Source of the DNA: Certhia americana
Taxonomy: Eukaryota > Chordata > Aves > Passeriformes > Certhiidae
Length of the DNA stretch: 64,000 nt
NCBI GenBank assembly: GCA_018697195.1
Contig: JAGMWU010000051.1
Location: forward strand, 62,001 to 126,000
Reading direction: 5' to 3'
The position numbers and the translations under genes were made by a program. Below the pieces are notes generated by a model. The model was given only the letters and a program-made list of their open reading frames with translations. It did no database searches and was not told the DNA's origin. Shown piece after piece: positions 49,955 through 62,899 of this stretch (its first letter is position 1; each line of letters begins with the position of its first letter).

Positions 49955-52900
49955 GTGAGTGAGGGCGGGCAGGACGGGAGGGAAGGCTCCGAGTCCCCCC
50001 GCCGCTCCCGGGAGTTCTCAGGAGAACGGCCTAACGACGGGGCAGGGAGGGAAGGGGCGGCTGAGCCGGTCTGGGTGGGCCAGCAGCCGTACCCTAGTGA
50101 CTCATCCTCAGGGGGAGCAAACAGGGAGGGAGGGCACAGATGTAACTTTTAGAGTCGCGTTTAAAGTTACTGAAAGAAATCACGGAATATTTAGGGTTGA
50201 AAGGGAGCTCTGAAGATGATCCACTCCAACCCCCTCGCCAAGGCAGGGTCACCCAGAGCAGGTGGGTTTGGAATATCTTCAGGGGGAAAGACTGTGACCT
50301 CCCTGGGCACTCTGTCACCCTCGATGTCACCCTTCTTCCTCCTGTTGAAGCAAAACTTCTTGGGCTTTACTTTATGGCTATTACTTCACTTGTGTAGCTG
50401 TGCCCCGCTTCTCTGTCTGGATTCAAGGGCAAGGTGTCATTGTCCCCTAACAGCAAAGAGAGATAACCCCCTGTGTTCTATCTCAGTGTAGGAGTACTTT
50501 AAGGGAAGCCAAGAGCTTCCAGAGTCAGCTCGTGTAATGTGGCTGAAACAAATAATTGTTTCTTTACCTTTCTGCTCTGTGATGCTGCCCTTGTCGGCTT
50601 AGACCTTGCTAGAATTGATGCTGTGAGAGATACACTGCTTTAAGTGTCCTGGAATTAGTCTGCATTTTGCATCAGACAGAATAGGACAGATCCATCCTTG
50701 TTTTTGTGTATGTAATTAATTGTTGTCTGATTTTTCTTGGCATGGATGTGTAAATGTGAACACCCTTCAGGTGAGTGGATTTTCTCCAGAGTTTACTATG
50801 CAGTTTGCATCCTGAGCATCAGGGAATAATATGCTCTATGCCTATTTGACTTTGGATGCAGTATATATTGAATGTGATGCGTCCAGAGGCCCACATTAAG
50901 ATTTTCGCGAATGTGCGTGGAGGGAAGAGTGCTGTGAGGTGGTTTCATTGAACTGTTAGAATTGCAACAGATGTCAATTAGATCCTCTTAGGTACAGAAA
51001 CAAGTCTCAAGTCAGTGGAAAAATCTTCACCTCTTCTGTGACAGGGCCTTGAATTTATTCTTATCACTCTTATGCAAGAGTCATTGTAGCTGCAGTTCCC
51101 ACTTAATGAACATGACAGGTTTGTCCACCTGGTACAGCATCCCTACACATACCAACAACACACTGAAGTACCCAACAACACACTGAAGTACCCAACAACA
51201 CACTGAAGTACCCAACAACACACTGAAGTACCCAACAATACACTGAAGTACCCAACAATATGCTTAAGTGGAAGGAGCTAATAACATATTTTAGCATTGT
51301 GGGATGGGTTAATACACTTGAAATTTCTTCATCAGAAACACATACTTTCTCTATAAACTGGCTTTTCTAGAGCCTTAAAAATGAAGTGCAAATCATAAAT
51401 TCTCAGTGAAATAGGCGACAACTAACATATCCTGGTGTGTTTATTGAGCCATACTGGAGTACACCATCCAAAGGCTTTACCAAAATACTTCTGTAAAATT
51501 GACTTGTTTTGTAGAACTGCCTCAGGCAGATTTTGCTAGATCTGTTCATATTAGACAAAAATCTAAAATGAAGTAGAGCTCATCTGGACAATTTTGATTT
51601 ACAGTTTATTTTGATTTAACATCATTCAATGTACCTGAACAATGATGCTGACAGAAGGGACTGTTCTTATGATTTGAACTTAGGCCAGGTCTGAACCATA
51701 AAGAGCCGGGAAATCCATACAGAGATATTCTATATCAGTATTTCTGTGTGGTTTTACCTGACTGGCAGTTGCTGAGAAAATGTAAAAATCAAGACAATAT
51801 TTGACTTAGAAACCAGAAATCCTAAAGCAGGGTTTGAATATTTTAAAAAACATGAAAGTAACATGGAAAGTCGAATAGGAACACAGATTTTAGGGTTTTT
51901 TTTCCTTGATTATTAATAGTTTCTTTTATTACTTCTGTATCTGTTTTGTCATCTGAGTAATGGAAATGTAGGATAATGCCCTCTTCACTACAGATGGAAG
52001 AATTTATCCTCAGTAAATCACTGATTTTTTCTGGAGTTCAGCTGAGTAATCTAAATGAAAAATTACTTTCAATTTACATGTGAACTTTTTATTTAAATAG
52101 AACCAGTTTAGAAATTAGTTGCCTCAAACTATTTGTAGATTTCTTATTTTTTATTTAAAATCTTGAAAGTGAAACCTGTAGTTTTATGTGACTGGGAGTG
52201 GCTGTTTTAGGGATGTTTTTGTGTAGAGTGAAAGTGTTTTGAAAAGGACAGAGCCTATAGTGTAACACAAGTGGATACACTGACCTACCTCTATTATTGC
52301 TTGTATTGAATTTCTCTTATAGTATTTCCTGTAGTTATATTGTAAGCTTGGCTTTCCCAATGAGACCTCTGTAAGAGTTGATATTTAGTGTCCACAACAC
52401 CATTGTTTTTGGAGGATGGAATTCTTGATGGTTTCACGCTTGCTTACAAACTTACCTCTTTGCCTGATTGCTATTGTCAGTTGTCCTTTACAGCACTAAC
52501 CAAATGTATTTTCAGCCATGATCTGTTTCTGTTTTCATCTGAAGAGGTTTGAGACAAAGACTACTAAAATTGTTTACCAGATTCTTGAAGATTTGTCGTT
52601 GTACTTTTGACAAAATTTTTAAAGATGTGAAATGACTTGACAGTTTAAAAAAAAAAAAAAAAAAAAAATCCGTGTTTCTGCCTATTAATTTGCCACCATC
52701 TGCCAACAAATGTGGGGCCACATTCTTTTGTCTAAAATGGAGGTAACTGCTCCCATTTGATGATGTGGCCTCTATTAGCCTTTGCTCAGGTCCCACTTGC
52801 CATGGATGTGGATGTTCTGTACCATATCTGTCAGCTCATCACAGATCATGTACCCTGTAGTGCATTTTGGCAACCGCGTGAATCTCTCTGATAAGATGGG

Positions 52901-55900
52901 AAACGTTTCCATTCCATTTTTATAATGAACCCTTTGTATTTTTTTCAAATCTTTACAACTTCCTGTCATCTTTATTGTTAAAATACTTCCCTGCTTTATA
53001 AATGAAAGCAGAACAATAAAATAAAATTCCCAGCTGTAATGGGGAAAACATATTCTGTGTAATGCAGCTGAAAATATTTATGGCTCTATGTATCATGCAG
53101 ACGTGGTGTTTTCATCTATCAGGTGCAAGAGCATCTATCAGGTGAAACAAAACGAACAAACAAGAATATTCCTGTTTCTGGATTTTGTTTTACCTGCATT
53201 GGTAATGTGTATATATTCTATTGCTAGTGGGATTATATCTGTCTTGTGCAACTGTGGGTCAGTGGGTCAGCTTGACAATACATGTTTTAATTGTTCAAAC
53301 ATGGTATCTCCTAAAGAGCAGGTTTTTTTCATTTTAATAGGTTGATAAAGATGCATTGGATGCACAGGTCAAGGAGAGGAAAATTCAAGAAGCAGCTGAA
53401 AAAGCAGAACATGAAAGATTTGGTATATTCCTAGATACTGTGATATTTCTGTGAATAGTTAAATGCTTTAATCCATTTCCTGCTTTCTTTTATCTCTTCA
53501 TATATACTCTAAATTCAGTTATCCAATTTATGTCCTGTTTATATTCATACATCTATATTGGCACAGCATGTATTCTTCTTGCTTTTTTAAGATTTATATT
53601 GACATGATTAAACTGGGATGCATTGCCTAATAAGCCAGAATTTTAAGTGGTTTTTTTTAAAAGGTATTGACAAATAGCATAATTTAAAAATCTGAATATG
53701 CAGCAGGAGTTTTTAAAAAAATAATTACTTGCCACTGTCCTTTTCAGTATAGGAGTGGCTAATCTGTTTTTGTTGCTTTCTTATAGAGTGAGCTCATCTT
53801 CTGTCTAGCCATTCTTCCAAAGAATATATAGATTCTGTGGAATCCTCTCTAGATTGTTATTGCTGGAAGCATGAGTCCTGTACAGTAAGGCAATAAGAGG
53901 AGCAATTGCTGAGTCAGAACTCACAGCCACACAAATATTTCATGCTGTGCTCTGTCCTCAGACCCTTTATAGTCTTCTGTGCTTGGCATGCTTTCCTGTG
54001 CTATCAGGTGAAAGCGTCCCACAGCCTGAGCTCTCTCTGTGTGCCTCAAGAGGAGTTGAAATGGAGCTGCAGCTTCCATGCTGTGTTTTTACTACAGCTT
54101 CTTGTGATTTGCCTGGCTGGAAAATACACCTGTCAGGGTCTGACTCTTGGAAAACTACCAGCAGCTGTGTGGAGTTTGGCAAAAGAGGAAATGATCTTTA
54201 CTAGTAAATTATTTAAAATAACTAAAGCGGCTGGTTGGGTGGGAGTTTTTTTGTTTGTTTTTCTTTAAAATGCTGTAATTTTCTTTAGTTTCAATTAAAT
54301 GGGCAGGAGCTCTTAAGCTGTTAAAAATTTAATGCCAGCCAATGATTTTAGTGTTATGGTTAGAAAAATCATCGAAAAACATGGAAAAGCTACTTATATT
54401 CCTTTTAGTTGCAGCCCAATTTTAGTTTGCTTCCTGATAAGCAACAATGTATTTCATCTGTAGCTGTAAACTAATAGTAAATGGGAACAACTGGTTTACT
54501 GTCCATTTCTTGTGTTCCTGCAGGTGTTCACCAAACAAAATCTCACAGTTCTAGTACTTATTATTGTTTTTGTTTCACCTGCACATATTTAATTGTAACA
54601 TTAATTAAATAATTTATACCTAAAAAGCTGAAAATATTACATAAGTATTACTAACATTCGAGTGTTTGCTCTGATGGATCAAATACTTTCCAAAGGCATA
54701 AGTTTAAAGACTTACATTCTGTTTATTCATCTTGAAAATTTTATTTTCACCTTGTGTGTGCACTCCAGTGACTTGTGTACCTCTTAAGAGTTGTGGTTTC
54801 ATTGTGCTCATTTTTGTTTAGCTCATGGCATGAAGAAAAATGACAAGCTCATGTGTCTGCTGGAAGAACGACAGAAAAATGAAATCAAAGACCTGAATAA
54901 AGCTCTCAATGAATTTCACAGGAATTTTCAGAGGCCAGAAACAAGACGTGAATTTGACTTGAATGATCCACAAGCCCTAAAGAAAGACAGACCTGCTCGA
55001 GTTTCAGACGATGATCCTCGGTGTACTATATCTAGCATGCAGAAGTTTATGGGTGAAGACTTAAACTATGATCAGAGGATGAAGTTTCAAAAGGAGCAGT
55101 TAAGGGAGTGGTCTCTTCAGCAACAGAAAGACTGGAAAAATGCATTAGCTGACCAAAAATTGGCAGGTAACGAAAAAGATTATGTAATTTTCATCTTCTT
55201 TTTCTGAAGTTGTGATATATCTGATGAAAATATGGTATACCCTATTGTATATTTAACTTCTAGAAATACTAGAGCAGTTTTTACTTTGTAAGCTCTAATG
55301 TATTCACTATTTGTCTTAGGAAATCTCTCTTTCATAACATGTGATTGTAATATCACCCAGGTTTCATTTCTGGTTTACACCTCCAGTAGGTATGCTTACT
55401 TCATCAGGCCAAACTGTCCAATCCAGACTGTCCTAGAGCAGAAAAAATAATACTGATTTTTCTTTCCCAGCTTCTCGTGAAGCATTATTTTCTGCAGTAC
55501 TTAACATACTTCTTTCATTTTAACACTAGCTGTTTAGACAAGATAGGTTACATATTAAACTGATTCATGAGTCACCTGAAATCCCAAGAAGGACAGCTTT
55601 GATGGTAGGATTTGGTGATAGTTATTCAGCCTACTGTATCTGTAGCTCTCCCCTGTCTCTTCCCCTGGTTAACTCATATGGCACATCATGTTCATGAATA
55701 TTGACTAAGTTTCATTTGAATCTAATTTAGATGATCTTTATGACAAGTTTAGGATTGAACTTGACCGGAAGATTATGGAGGAACAAAGAAAAGAAGAGGA
55801 AAGCAGGCGTGCTGTTTGTACAGCTACCAAAAATTTCAACAGAATCCAGGTAAATTAATACTAAGTTGATTTGTTGTCTTCTAGAAAATATGGAGACAGA

Positions 55901-58900
55901 GAAGGAAAATAAGATGCACAGATCAGAATAGGTAGTGATATTTTTATAAGGGTTTCTTAGCAGCTGACTTTTGAGGTTGTTTCAGCTTGGAACAAGATAA
56001 ATTGTATGCACTTTGCCAAGTGAACATGGGATCTAGATGTCCTCTATCTAGTTATCTATCCTCTGCCAAAATTATCCCTCCTAGTTCTCATCTTGCTGAC
56101 TGGTGGGCAGAAACAGCTCCCCAGTCATTAGGGGACTTTGAGCTGGTAAACTGGGGTACAGCTAAAGCTTCACATGCTTCTTTCTGGGTTTAGGTTTATA
56201 TCAGTCCTCCCATACTCTTATTTTGTCTGTCTGCTTTTCTTGGCACTTGTGTGGAAACATTGCTAACAGTTGCTTTTTGTCCTTACTGTTTGCATTAATT
56301 AATTAATTAACTTAGTACCATTATCTGTCATGCCCTAGTTCTTCCTCTTACTGCAGAGGGTTTTTTTCTTTTCAGCTTCTACATACAACTCAGAGGGCTA
56401 CGTGGACGCTATTAGCTTGGTTAAACTATATTTGTTATGACTTGGCTTTTGATGTATTTAGTCATATCAAAATAAACCACATTAAAATTCCATTAAGTGT
56501 GGTACTTTTTGGTTTAGCTGTATAAGCATGCAAATCTTTAATGTTGCTTGAGCCTTTTGGGGGGCATTTGTCAAATAATTTGTTTATAGACAGACCAAGT
56601 TAATTGAAAATCAAAATCTAAAAGTACAGGAGCAAGCCATTCCCATGTGCTGAAAGCCAGGCCAGTGGTGAAGACCAGCCTGGCTGAACAGATAGCTTTG
56701 GCTGGAACTCAAGGAGAAAAAGAGGGTTTATTCCCTTTGGAAGAAGGACAGGCAGCTCAGGAGGACTGCAATAATGTTGTGAGGTCATGCAGGGAGAAAA
56801 TTAGAAAGGGCCAAAGCCCAGCTAGAACTTAATCTGGCTACTGCTGTCACAGACAATGAAAAATGTTTCGGAAAAATGCATCAGCAGCAAATAAAGGCAA
56901 GGAGAATCTCTGTCCTTTGTTTGGGGGGGAACATAGTGACAGAGCATAAGTAAAAGACTGAAGTACTTAATATCTTCTCTGCTTTAGTCTTCAGCCCTGA
57001 GCTGGAAGTCAGGAACAGGGACCAGAATGAAGCTCCCATATTCCAGGAGGGAATGGTCAGAGAACTTCTATGCTACTTGGACTCATAAAAGTCCATGGGG
57101 CCAGATGGGATCCACCCAAGGGTACTGAGGGAGCTGGTGGCAGTGCCCATGGAACCACTTCCCATCATTTCCCAGCAGTGCTGGCTCACCAGGGAGGTCC
57201 CAAGGGAAGGGAAGTTGTGACACTCCTGTAATGAAGGGCTGGAAGAAGGATCCAGGGAACTACGGGCCTGCCAGCCTGCCCTCGGTGCCAGGAAAGGTCA
57301 CGGAGCAGATCCTCTGGAGTGCCATCATGCAACACGTGCAGGACAACCAGGGCATCAGCCCAGCCAGCTGGGGTTTATGGATCCTGCTTGACCCACCTGA
57401 TCTCCTAGGACAGAGTGACCCCCTCAGTGGGTGTGTCTGCCCGGACTTTAGGAAAGCCTTTGACACTGTTTCCCACAGCATTTTCCTCCTGGCTTGGACA
57501 GGCACATGCACTGTTCACTGGGAGAAAGACTGGCTGGACGTGTGGGCCCAGAGAGTGGTGGGCAATGGAGCTACATCCAGCTGGGGCCAGGTACCAATGG
57601 TGTTCCCAAGGCTCAGAACTGGGGTCAGATTTTTAACATCCTCAACAATGACCTGGCCAAGGGGATCGAGTCACTTTGTAGATGGCACCAAGTCTTCTGG
57701 AAGGTAGGAAGGCACTGCAGAGGGATCTGGACAGGCTGGAATAATGGCCCAGGCCGGTGGTCTGAGTTTCAACAGGGCCAAGTTCCAGATTTTGCACTTG
57801 GGTCACAGCAACCCCCTACAGCTCCAAGATGGGGACAGTAGCTGGGAAGTGCCTGGCAGGAAAGGCTCTGTGGTGCTGGTGACAGTGGCTGAACATGAGC
57901 CAGCTGTGCCCAGGTAGGCAAGAGGCCAGTGGCACCTGGCCTAGATCAGAAATAGTGAAGCCAGCAGGACTTTGGACAAGATAAATCTGATGTGTTTCAG
58001 AGTTTAAAATCTTGTCATTAATCATGGCATAGTAGTGTAACATACCTGGCTATGCATAGGGCTGAGAGTTTCCTCCAGTAAGATTCTCAGGCAGCTTGAA
58101 AATTTCATGCTCTCCCTGTTAATCTGAGTTACCATGTTAAGTGTCTTGTTTTGATCTGTTTCTAGATCACAGTGGAGTGACATTTAGAAAGTGATCTAAA
58201 TAACAATTGCACATTTTAAGCTTCAAGGCCAGCAATTATGTGAGATCCATTCAAAATTATTTTCTGTTCAATGTGATTTACTCTGGAGCTTTTTCCAAAC
58301 TACAAATAATTGCTTGATTAATAGTATTAGTAAGAGAAAAGGACATGCCCAGATGTTCTGGTTCAATGTTCAGAAATTATTGGATAATTGAATATCTTTG
58401 GGTGTTTGGGTCTTAAAAGTTGTACTGTCATAGTTCCTTTCAGGTACTCATTGACTCTTCTTGGGGGGAAAAAAAAAATCAGGGAAATACATTTTGAACT
58501 TAAAAAAATTCTTTAATCTTCTGGTAAAAGTCATACTCGCTAACATCAGAGATGGAAAAGTGGCCTTTAATTCCTGCTGTATTATTCTATGCTATGATGA
58601 AAATGATTCTTAGATTTTAAGTTGATGTTTGTCACATGAAACTTGATTTGCTTGAGGTTTTCCATTTTTTAAAAGTAGGCATTTATTTTTTTGCTCTGTA
58701 GTTGATGTACCTGTTGTGTCTAGACATTTCTAAATATGAGGTTTTTGACATCATCTAAGTTGAATTGTGGCTTAGCTAATGTATAATTTTAAAAAAATTA
58801 TTTTATCTTTTATTACTTTCTTTGAACATCAAATACTTCTGTTATTTTAATGGAAATTCCTTGGGTTTCAGCCAAGGAATTTATTAATCTAGGATGTGGT

Positions 58901-61900
58901 ACTTTGTCATTGTTTCTTCTGCCCCATCACTGACAGGTGTTTTTGCATGTTTGCTTGGAGCAAACAGAAGTCAGTATCTGGCAGTCTCCTGGCCTGATGT
59001 TTGGGCCAACTACTATTATCCAGACTTGAAGTCCATAACTACAAATGTAGAGATAATTCCAGTTTAGCAGTCTCCTCTGGTGGCATAGATCACCCTTGTT
59101 CCAGATATGCATTATGCATTTATGCATTACAGAAGAATAAGACAGTATTAGAAATGAAAGATGCATAGCATTATCATTCTACTTCAAATTAGTTTACTTA
59201 GTCTAATTCTTCGTTAAAGGTAATTATGTTCAGTAAGATCATTGTATTTTTTTTCTGGAGTATTGTAAGGGGAAAATTTCCTTTGCATAGGAGACTGTGC
59301 CTTGTGGTGGACATTAGGAACAGTGATTTCCATAGAAAATGCATACTGTGATCTCCAGTGTTTCAGATAGATTCACACAATATGATTCAAGTTTGCATTT
59401 TGTATCAGCATATAGAATCAAGGCTGCATCTTCAGACTTTAATTGGGCATCTCCTGTTTGAATATTTTGAGGGCTTACCCATGCTCTTCATCTAGAATCA
59501 GTATGTAATATATAAATCAGGACTAGTGATTTGAGATTGTAAATTTTTATTGTAAATTTCTTCCATATTCTGTCTGTCTGACAAACATATACTGTTTATC
59601 TTCTTGGGGATAAATGCAGAATAATTTTTTATTTAATTCTGTTTTCTTATAAAACAATGATTATTTTCCCCAGTACTTGCTATATGTGGTATGACAACAT
59701 TAAAAAACTGTTTGATATTAGGCTTTTGATCTTGGCCAATATGACATTGATCACAGTATTTGTATGTGATGCTTTTGACAACTATATGCAGGTTGGAAAG
59801 ACATCTGTTCTGATGTGTTAACATTTTTTCATCCCTTAGTTCATATTTCTCTTGGAAAAAACATCACTTCTCTCTCTCCGTTGAATTTAGGCTGCTGAGC
59901 TAGATCATAAAAATGAATTGGAAAAGGCTCAAAAAATAAAAGATGACATGGATGAAATTACCTGCCTCCTTCGAGGAGACTTCCTTTCTGAAAACCCTAA
60001 CCAAGCAATTAGTCCCTGGGGTGAACATAAAGTGCTTGTGAATCGGTGGAAGGGAATGAATCAGGAGCAGCTGATGGCAATTCGTGAATTTCAGAAGGAA
60101 CAAGCTCTGGACAAAAAGGTAGTTAAGCTCACATGTGTTTTCATGCATTTTTTGTTTTCTTGGTTGTAATAGTACTGTAGACAGTGTTTGTAGAAGAAAA
60201 ATACCATTGTTTCCCCTGGACATGCCAATGAGACTGTGTTTTCCATCTATCTGCATTTTACCCAAACTGTAATCAGTCTAACTGAACACAGTACATATGA
60301 AGCACCTTGGAGATGGCATGGAGCAGGCTGGAGCACTGGAGCTGGACTGGGAGGAAGGTTGCTGAGGAGCCAAGGGGATCTCAGGGCATGGTCCATGGTG
60401 GACCATGAGAGAGCAGCAAAGTCCTGCCCAGTCTGAGACCCAGGCTTCATGGTGCACTTCAGAACGTGAGAATGTACAAGCTGCCTACAAAGAGTGGGCT
60501 GCTCCATAGTGGAAGAAGATCTGGGAGCTGAGAGTGAAAGCAGGACAGGCCCAAGCATTCTTCTCATGCTCAGGGGTACCCAAGCAAGGCAAACAGAGCA
60601 GGTCCAGTGACCTTGTTCATGCATATTTCAGAGGCCTAAAAGTTCATGAATGTAAGAATGTGATAGAGTTTCAATTCTACCATTCCATCAGCTATGAGCC
60701 TTGGTGTAAAACAGAATTTCAATGGTAATAGTTGCCGCTCTAGAGGTGTATAAAAGCAGGCAGTCCAAATGAAGACATCTAGTCTTCTATGAAGTCAAGT
60801 GTCCAGGCCTAGATATTGTGAAGTAGGAAGTGACTTGCCTCCCTCGGTGCAGAGGCTGCATTTATGACACCTAAGGAATAGTATCTGATTATATCTTTTA
60901 GTCCTTACAGTACTGTAGGCTATACTATATCCTACCTAGTACTGCTATTAAAGCTGAAGGTAGAAATATCATTTTCCTGCCTCTCCTATTACTCTGAAAT
61001 GAACCCATTCAAGTCATTAGGCTGTCTGAAAATGAGTACAACCAAGAAAAGTAAGTATTTTGTAGAACCTGATTTTTGGTTCTGTTGAATAGGGTATCAG
61101 ACAAGAAGTGAGGCAGAGATAAAAACCCGTTTCTACTCACGTGGTGTTCGTGGCTCCCCTAATATACTGAGTTAGCCATATTATAAGCCATACTGATGTC
61201 TATGTACTTCTTGCCTCAAGAAGTTTCTGCTAAGAGTAAAAAAAAAATCTCTTGCTGCTCTGGGTTTTTACAGAGAGAAAAGAACAGCTTTTTCATTGGC
61301 CTGGTTTAGAAATCCTGGCTTCCTTCTCCCCGTTCCAAATGCTGCCCATAGTGTTCAATAAAGGCAAGCAAGTTTGTTTGGATGAACTTACCCATGAGAC
61401 TTTATATACACAGTTCCATCTTTGAAAGAGAATGAAGCATTTTTCTCAATCCTGTAGAGAGTAAGAGAGCAGGAACGCCGAAGAGATGCTGAATGGGACA
61501 GGCAACGTCTACAGGCTGCAAGAGCCCAGCTGCTCTGGGAGCGGCACCAGCAGCGCCAGAATCAGCAACAGCGCCGAGATTTAGACTTTGTGAATGCAGA
61601 GCTCTCTCAGGAGCAAAAAGCAAAGTAAGTACCAAACCAGCATTGTTCAAATTAAAGAAACTCTTTATCACTATTGACCCAACAGCCTGGCTTTCAAAGA
61701 GCTTTTTTGACTTGTTCTGTTTGTAACTTTTTTAATGCACTTTTTGCAAGTTGACACTTTTAAAAAAATCAACGGTTTGCCCGTTTCCACTATTATTTAA
61801 TCAATCTTCAGAGAGTAGGTTTTGAGTGTTACTGACTGACATGAATGAATTAGGATCTGGAATTCTTAAAAGTATTCCACTGACAACAGACTGTTTATAT

Positions 61901-62821
61901 AGATGGCAAAATAGTGTATAAATATAATTAGCTATGCAGAAAATTGTATTATTAGGTGAAAAACAACACACATTTCTTTAATTTATCTTAGTTTTCTGAC
62001 ACAAAAAAGGATGAACTGCCAGTAGAGCTACCAGTTTCTGATAGCTCAGGGTTAAGCTAGCAACACAAACAGCATTTCCATTATGTACGACAGAACTAGA
62101 TGATCCTTTAACTAACCACTGGATGTGTCTTGATGGGCAGTTCTTGTGTCTGCCCTTATGGGAAAGGAGGAAGATTATATGTGCAGGGATAGAAAAACAG
62201 ATATATAATGATTTGGTGTTCTGTTTTTCCAGTTCCTTTTTAATTTTTTTTTTCCTTTTGAGCATGAATACAGAAGCACAGAACAGTCAGAGCTGGAAGG
62301 GACCCAGAAGGGTCATCAAGTCCAGCTCTTAAATGATTGGCCCCTATGGGAATTGACCCATCATCTTGGCATTATCAGCACCATGCTCTGACCAACTGAG
62401 CCAGTATCAGGTTCATGCATACCTTTTGCAAATTAATATCCAGCACATGATGCCGCCTTCTTATGAAAACAGAAGTTTGGAATTGCATTAATTCAGGCTT
62501 TTTACTGTTGAGATTTTTTGAGGGATATCTCAGGAAGAAAAAAACCTAAGTTTGTTATATTGAGATGTGGCATATATTTTGCAGAACAAGTTCTAGTCAC
62601 ATTAAATTCCATTTCTAATAATTTGTGAACATTTATGGGTGTTAATGCACTACATCTTTTTTAGGTTTCTCAGGCTACTTCTGAATAATAGCAAGAAAAC
62701 ATTTACTAATGGCTTTTAAAAATTTTTATTTATTTCTAGGAACATTTACCTTAAAGAGGAAGAGTATTCAAATATTCCAACAGAGGAGTTTTACTCACAG
62801 TTTAATACAACCACCCGATGA
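49838..62821 (+). CDS. RIBC2: RIBC2, RIB43A-domain ciliary protein (7 coding exons, complete)
   Basis: Coding exons are 49838-49954, 53341-53422, 54822-55166, 55731-55849, 59891-60118, 61458-61624 and 62740-62821. All introns are GT-AG and in phase, giving 379 residues. RIBC2 is a RIB43A-type microtubule inner protein of axonemal doublet microtubules. The protein is almost wholly charged helix: RRGRIFNARIRTIG (about 26-39), PETRREFDLNDP and MQKFMGEDLNYDQRMKFQ in exon 3, CLLRGDFLSENP in exon 5, RRDLDFVNAEL in exon 6 and FYSQFNTTTR at the C-terminus. The ATG at 49838 has a good context (caccatga) and is the first in its frame after the minisatellite. The frame stays open upstream of it, so an N-terminal extension cannot be excluded by a stop codon. 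Confidence 0.94.
50172..50470 (-). mobile_element. CR1 LINE 3'-end fragment in RIBC2 intron 1
   Basis: On the plus strand 'aatcacggaatatttagggt', 'tccactccaaccccctcgcc' and 'gggcactctgtcacc', then a diverged 'cttcttcctcctgttgaa' block, follow the reverse complement of a CR1 3' region. It lies about 220 bp after RIBC2 exon 1, at the edge of the CpG island. The far boundary is approximate. Confidence 0.7.
51153..51262. repeat. 20-bp minisatellite (5.5 units)
   Basis: The unit caacaacacactgaagtacc repeats five times almost perfectly, with a final partial unit. Only a few C-to-T changes occur in the last copies. It lies in RIBC2 intron 1. The near-identity of units suggests recent expansion. Confidence 0.95.
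52647..52668 (+). repeat. Poly-A tract
   Basis: A run of 22 A lies in RIBC2 intron 1 with no recognisable retroposed body directly upstream. Its length is uncertain in assembly. Confidence 0.85.
54822..55166 (+). CDS. RIBC2: RIBC2 coding exon 3, central RIB43A region
   Basis: The largest RIBC2 exon encodes residues 67-181, with KLMCLLEERQKNEIKDLNKA, PETRREFDLNDPQALKKD, ISSMQKFMGEDLNYDQ and QLREWSLQQQKDW. These are the family's most conserved segments. The acceptor is ttttgtttag|ct and the donor gca g|gtaacg. Confidence 0.95.
56640..57960 (+). mobile_element. CR1 LINE ORF2 remnant in RIBC2 intron 4
   Basis: Blocks follow CR1 ORF2 in sense orientation: 'gctttggctggaactcaagg', 'gccaaagcccagctagaact', 'atgggatccacccaagggta', then a 158-codon frame at 57231-57707. 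That frame holds RT-derived pieces such as GNYGPASLPSVPGKVTEQI and FRKAFDTVSHSI. Premature stops and indels inactivate it. The catalytic RT core and the 3' end are missing. It lies on the same strand as RIBC2. Confidence 0.9.
59891..60118 (+). CDS. RIBC2: RIBC2 coding exon 5
   Basis: The exon encodes residues 222-297, AAELDHKNELEKAQKIKDDM, then EITCLLRGDFLSENPNQAIS, RWKGMNQEQLMAI and FQKEQALDKK. It is in phase 0 at both ends (aatttag|gct, aag|gtagtt). It follows the largest CR1-bearing intron of the gene. Confidence 0.95.
62266..62405 (-). mobile_element. tRNA-Ile-derived SINE with CR1-like tail (TguSINE1 type)
   Basis: On the minus strand the head (complement of about 62405-62338) reads as a diverged tRNA-Ile gene. 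It has an A box tggctcagttgg, an anticodon loop ctgataa, a B-box-like ggtcaattcc and an acceptor-like end ggggcca. It is followed by 'gagctggacttgatgaccct', 'tctgggtcccttccagctct' and a tgttctgtg-like end, as in CR1 3' tails. This architecture matches the tRNA-Ile/CR1 SINE described from zebra finch. It lies in the last RIBC2 intron, antisense to the gene. Confidence 0.8.
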
Positions 62822-62866
62822 CAATCTGGATAAATCAATCTGAATTGTACAGAAGTATGTAGGCAC

Positions 62867-62872
62867 ATTAAA
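62867..62872 (+). terminator. RIBC2: Candidate RIBC2 poly(A) signal ATTAAA
   Basis: ATTAAA, the common AATAAA variant, lies about 46 nt after the stop codon. It would give a very short 3' UTR. No AATAAA follows within the next few hundred bases that looks better placed. Confidence 0.45.
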
Positions 62873-62899
62873 AGTTTAAGTTGAGCAATCCCATGTTTT

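Larger units (their letters stand above)
48870..50060. promoter_or_regulatory. Shared CpG-island promoter of SMC1B (-) and RIBC2 (+)
   Basis: The start codons lie 768 bp apart in head-to-head orientation (49069 and 49838). CpG-rich sequence covers both first exons and everything between, much of it tandem repeat. No TATA box is evident at either gene, as is usual for CpG-island promoters. A meiotic gene and a ciliary/flagellar gene sharing it suggests joint testis activity, which is inference. Confidence 0.75.

Noticed and set aside
53906..54268. 120-codon plus-strand frame in RIBC2 intron 2
   Set aside because: It overlaps another frame of similar length, has no recognisable domain and is not linked to splice sites that fit the gene.
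57231..57707. 158-codon frame that might be a gene
   Set aside because: Its pieces are CR1 reverse transcriptase remnants, with the surrounding nucleotides following CR1 ORF2 and broken by stops.
60387..60407. Near-perfect palindrome with arms catggtcca and tggaccatg
   Set aside because: It is isolated, short and inside an intron. No function or element end could be tied to it.
62338..62405. A minus-strand tRNA-Ile gene
   Set aside because: Stems carry several mismatches, and the head is joined to a CR1-like tail, so it is a SINE head and not a functional tRNA gene.
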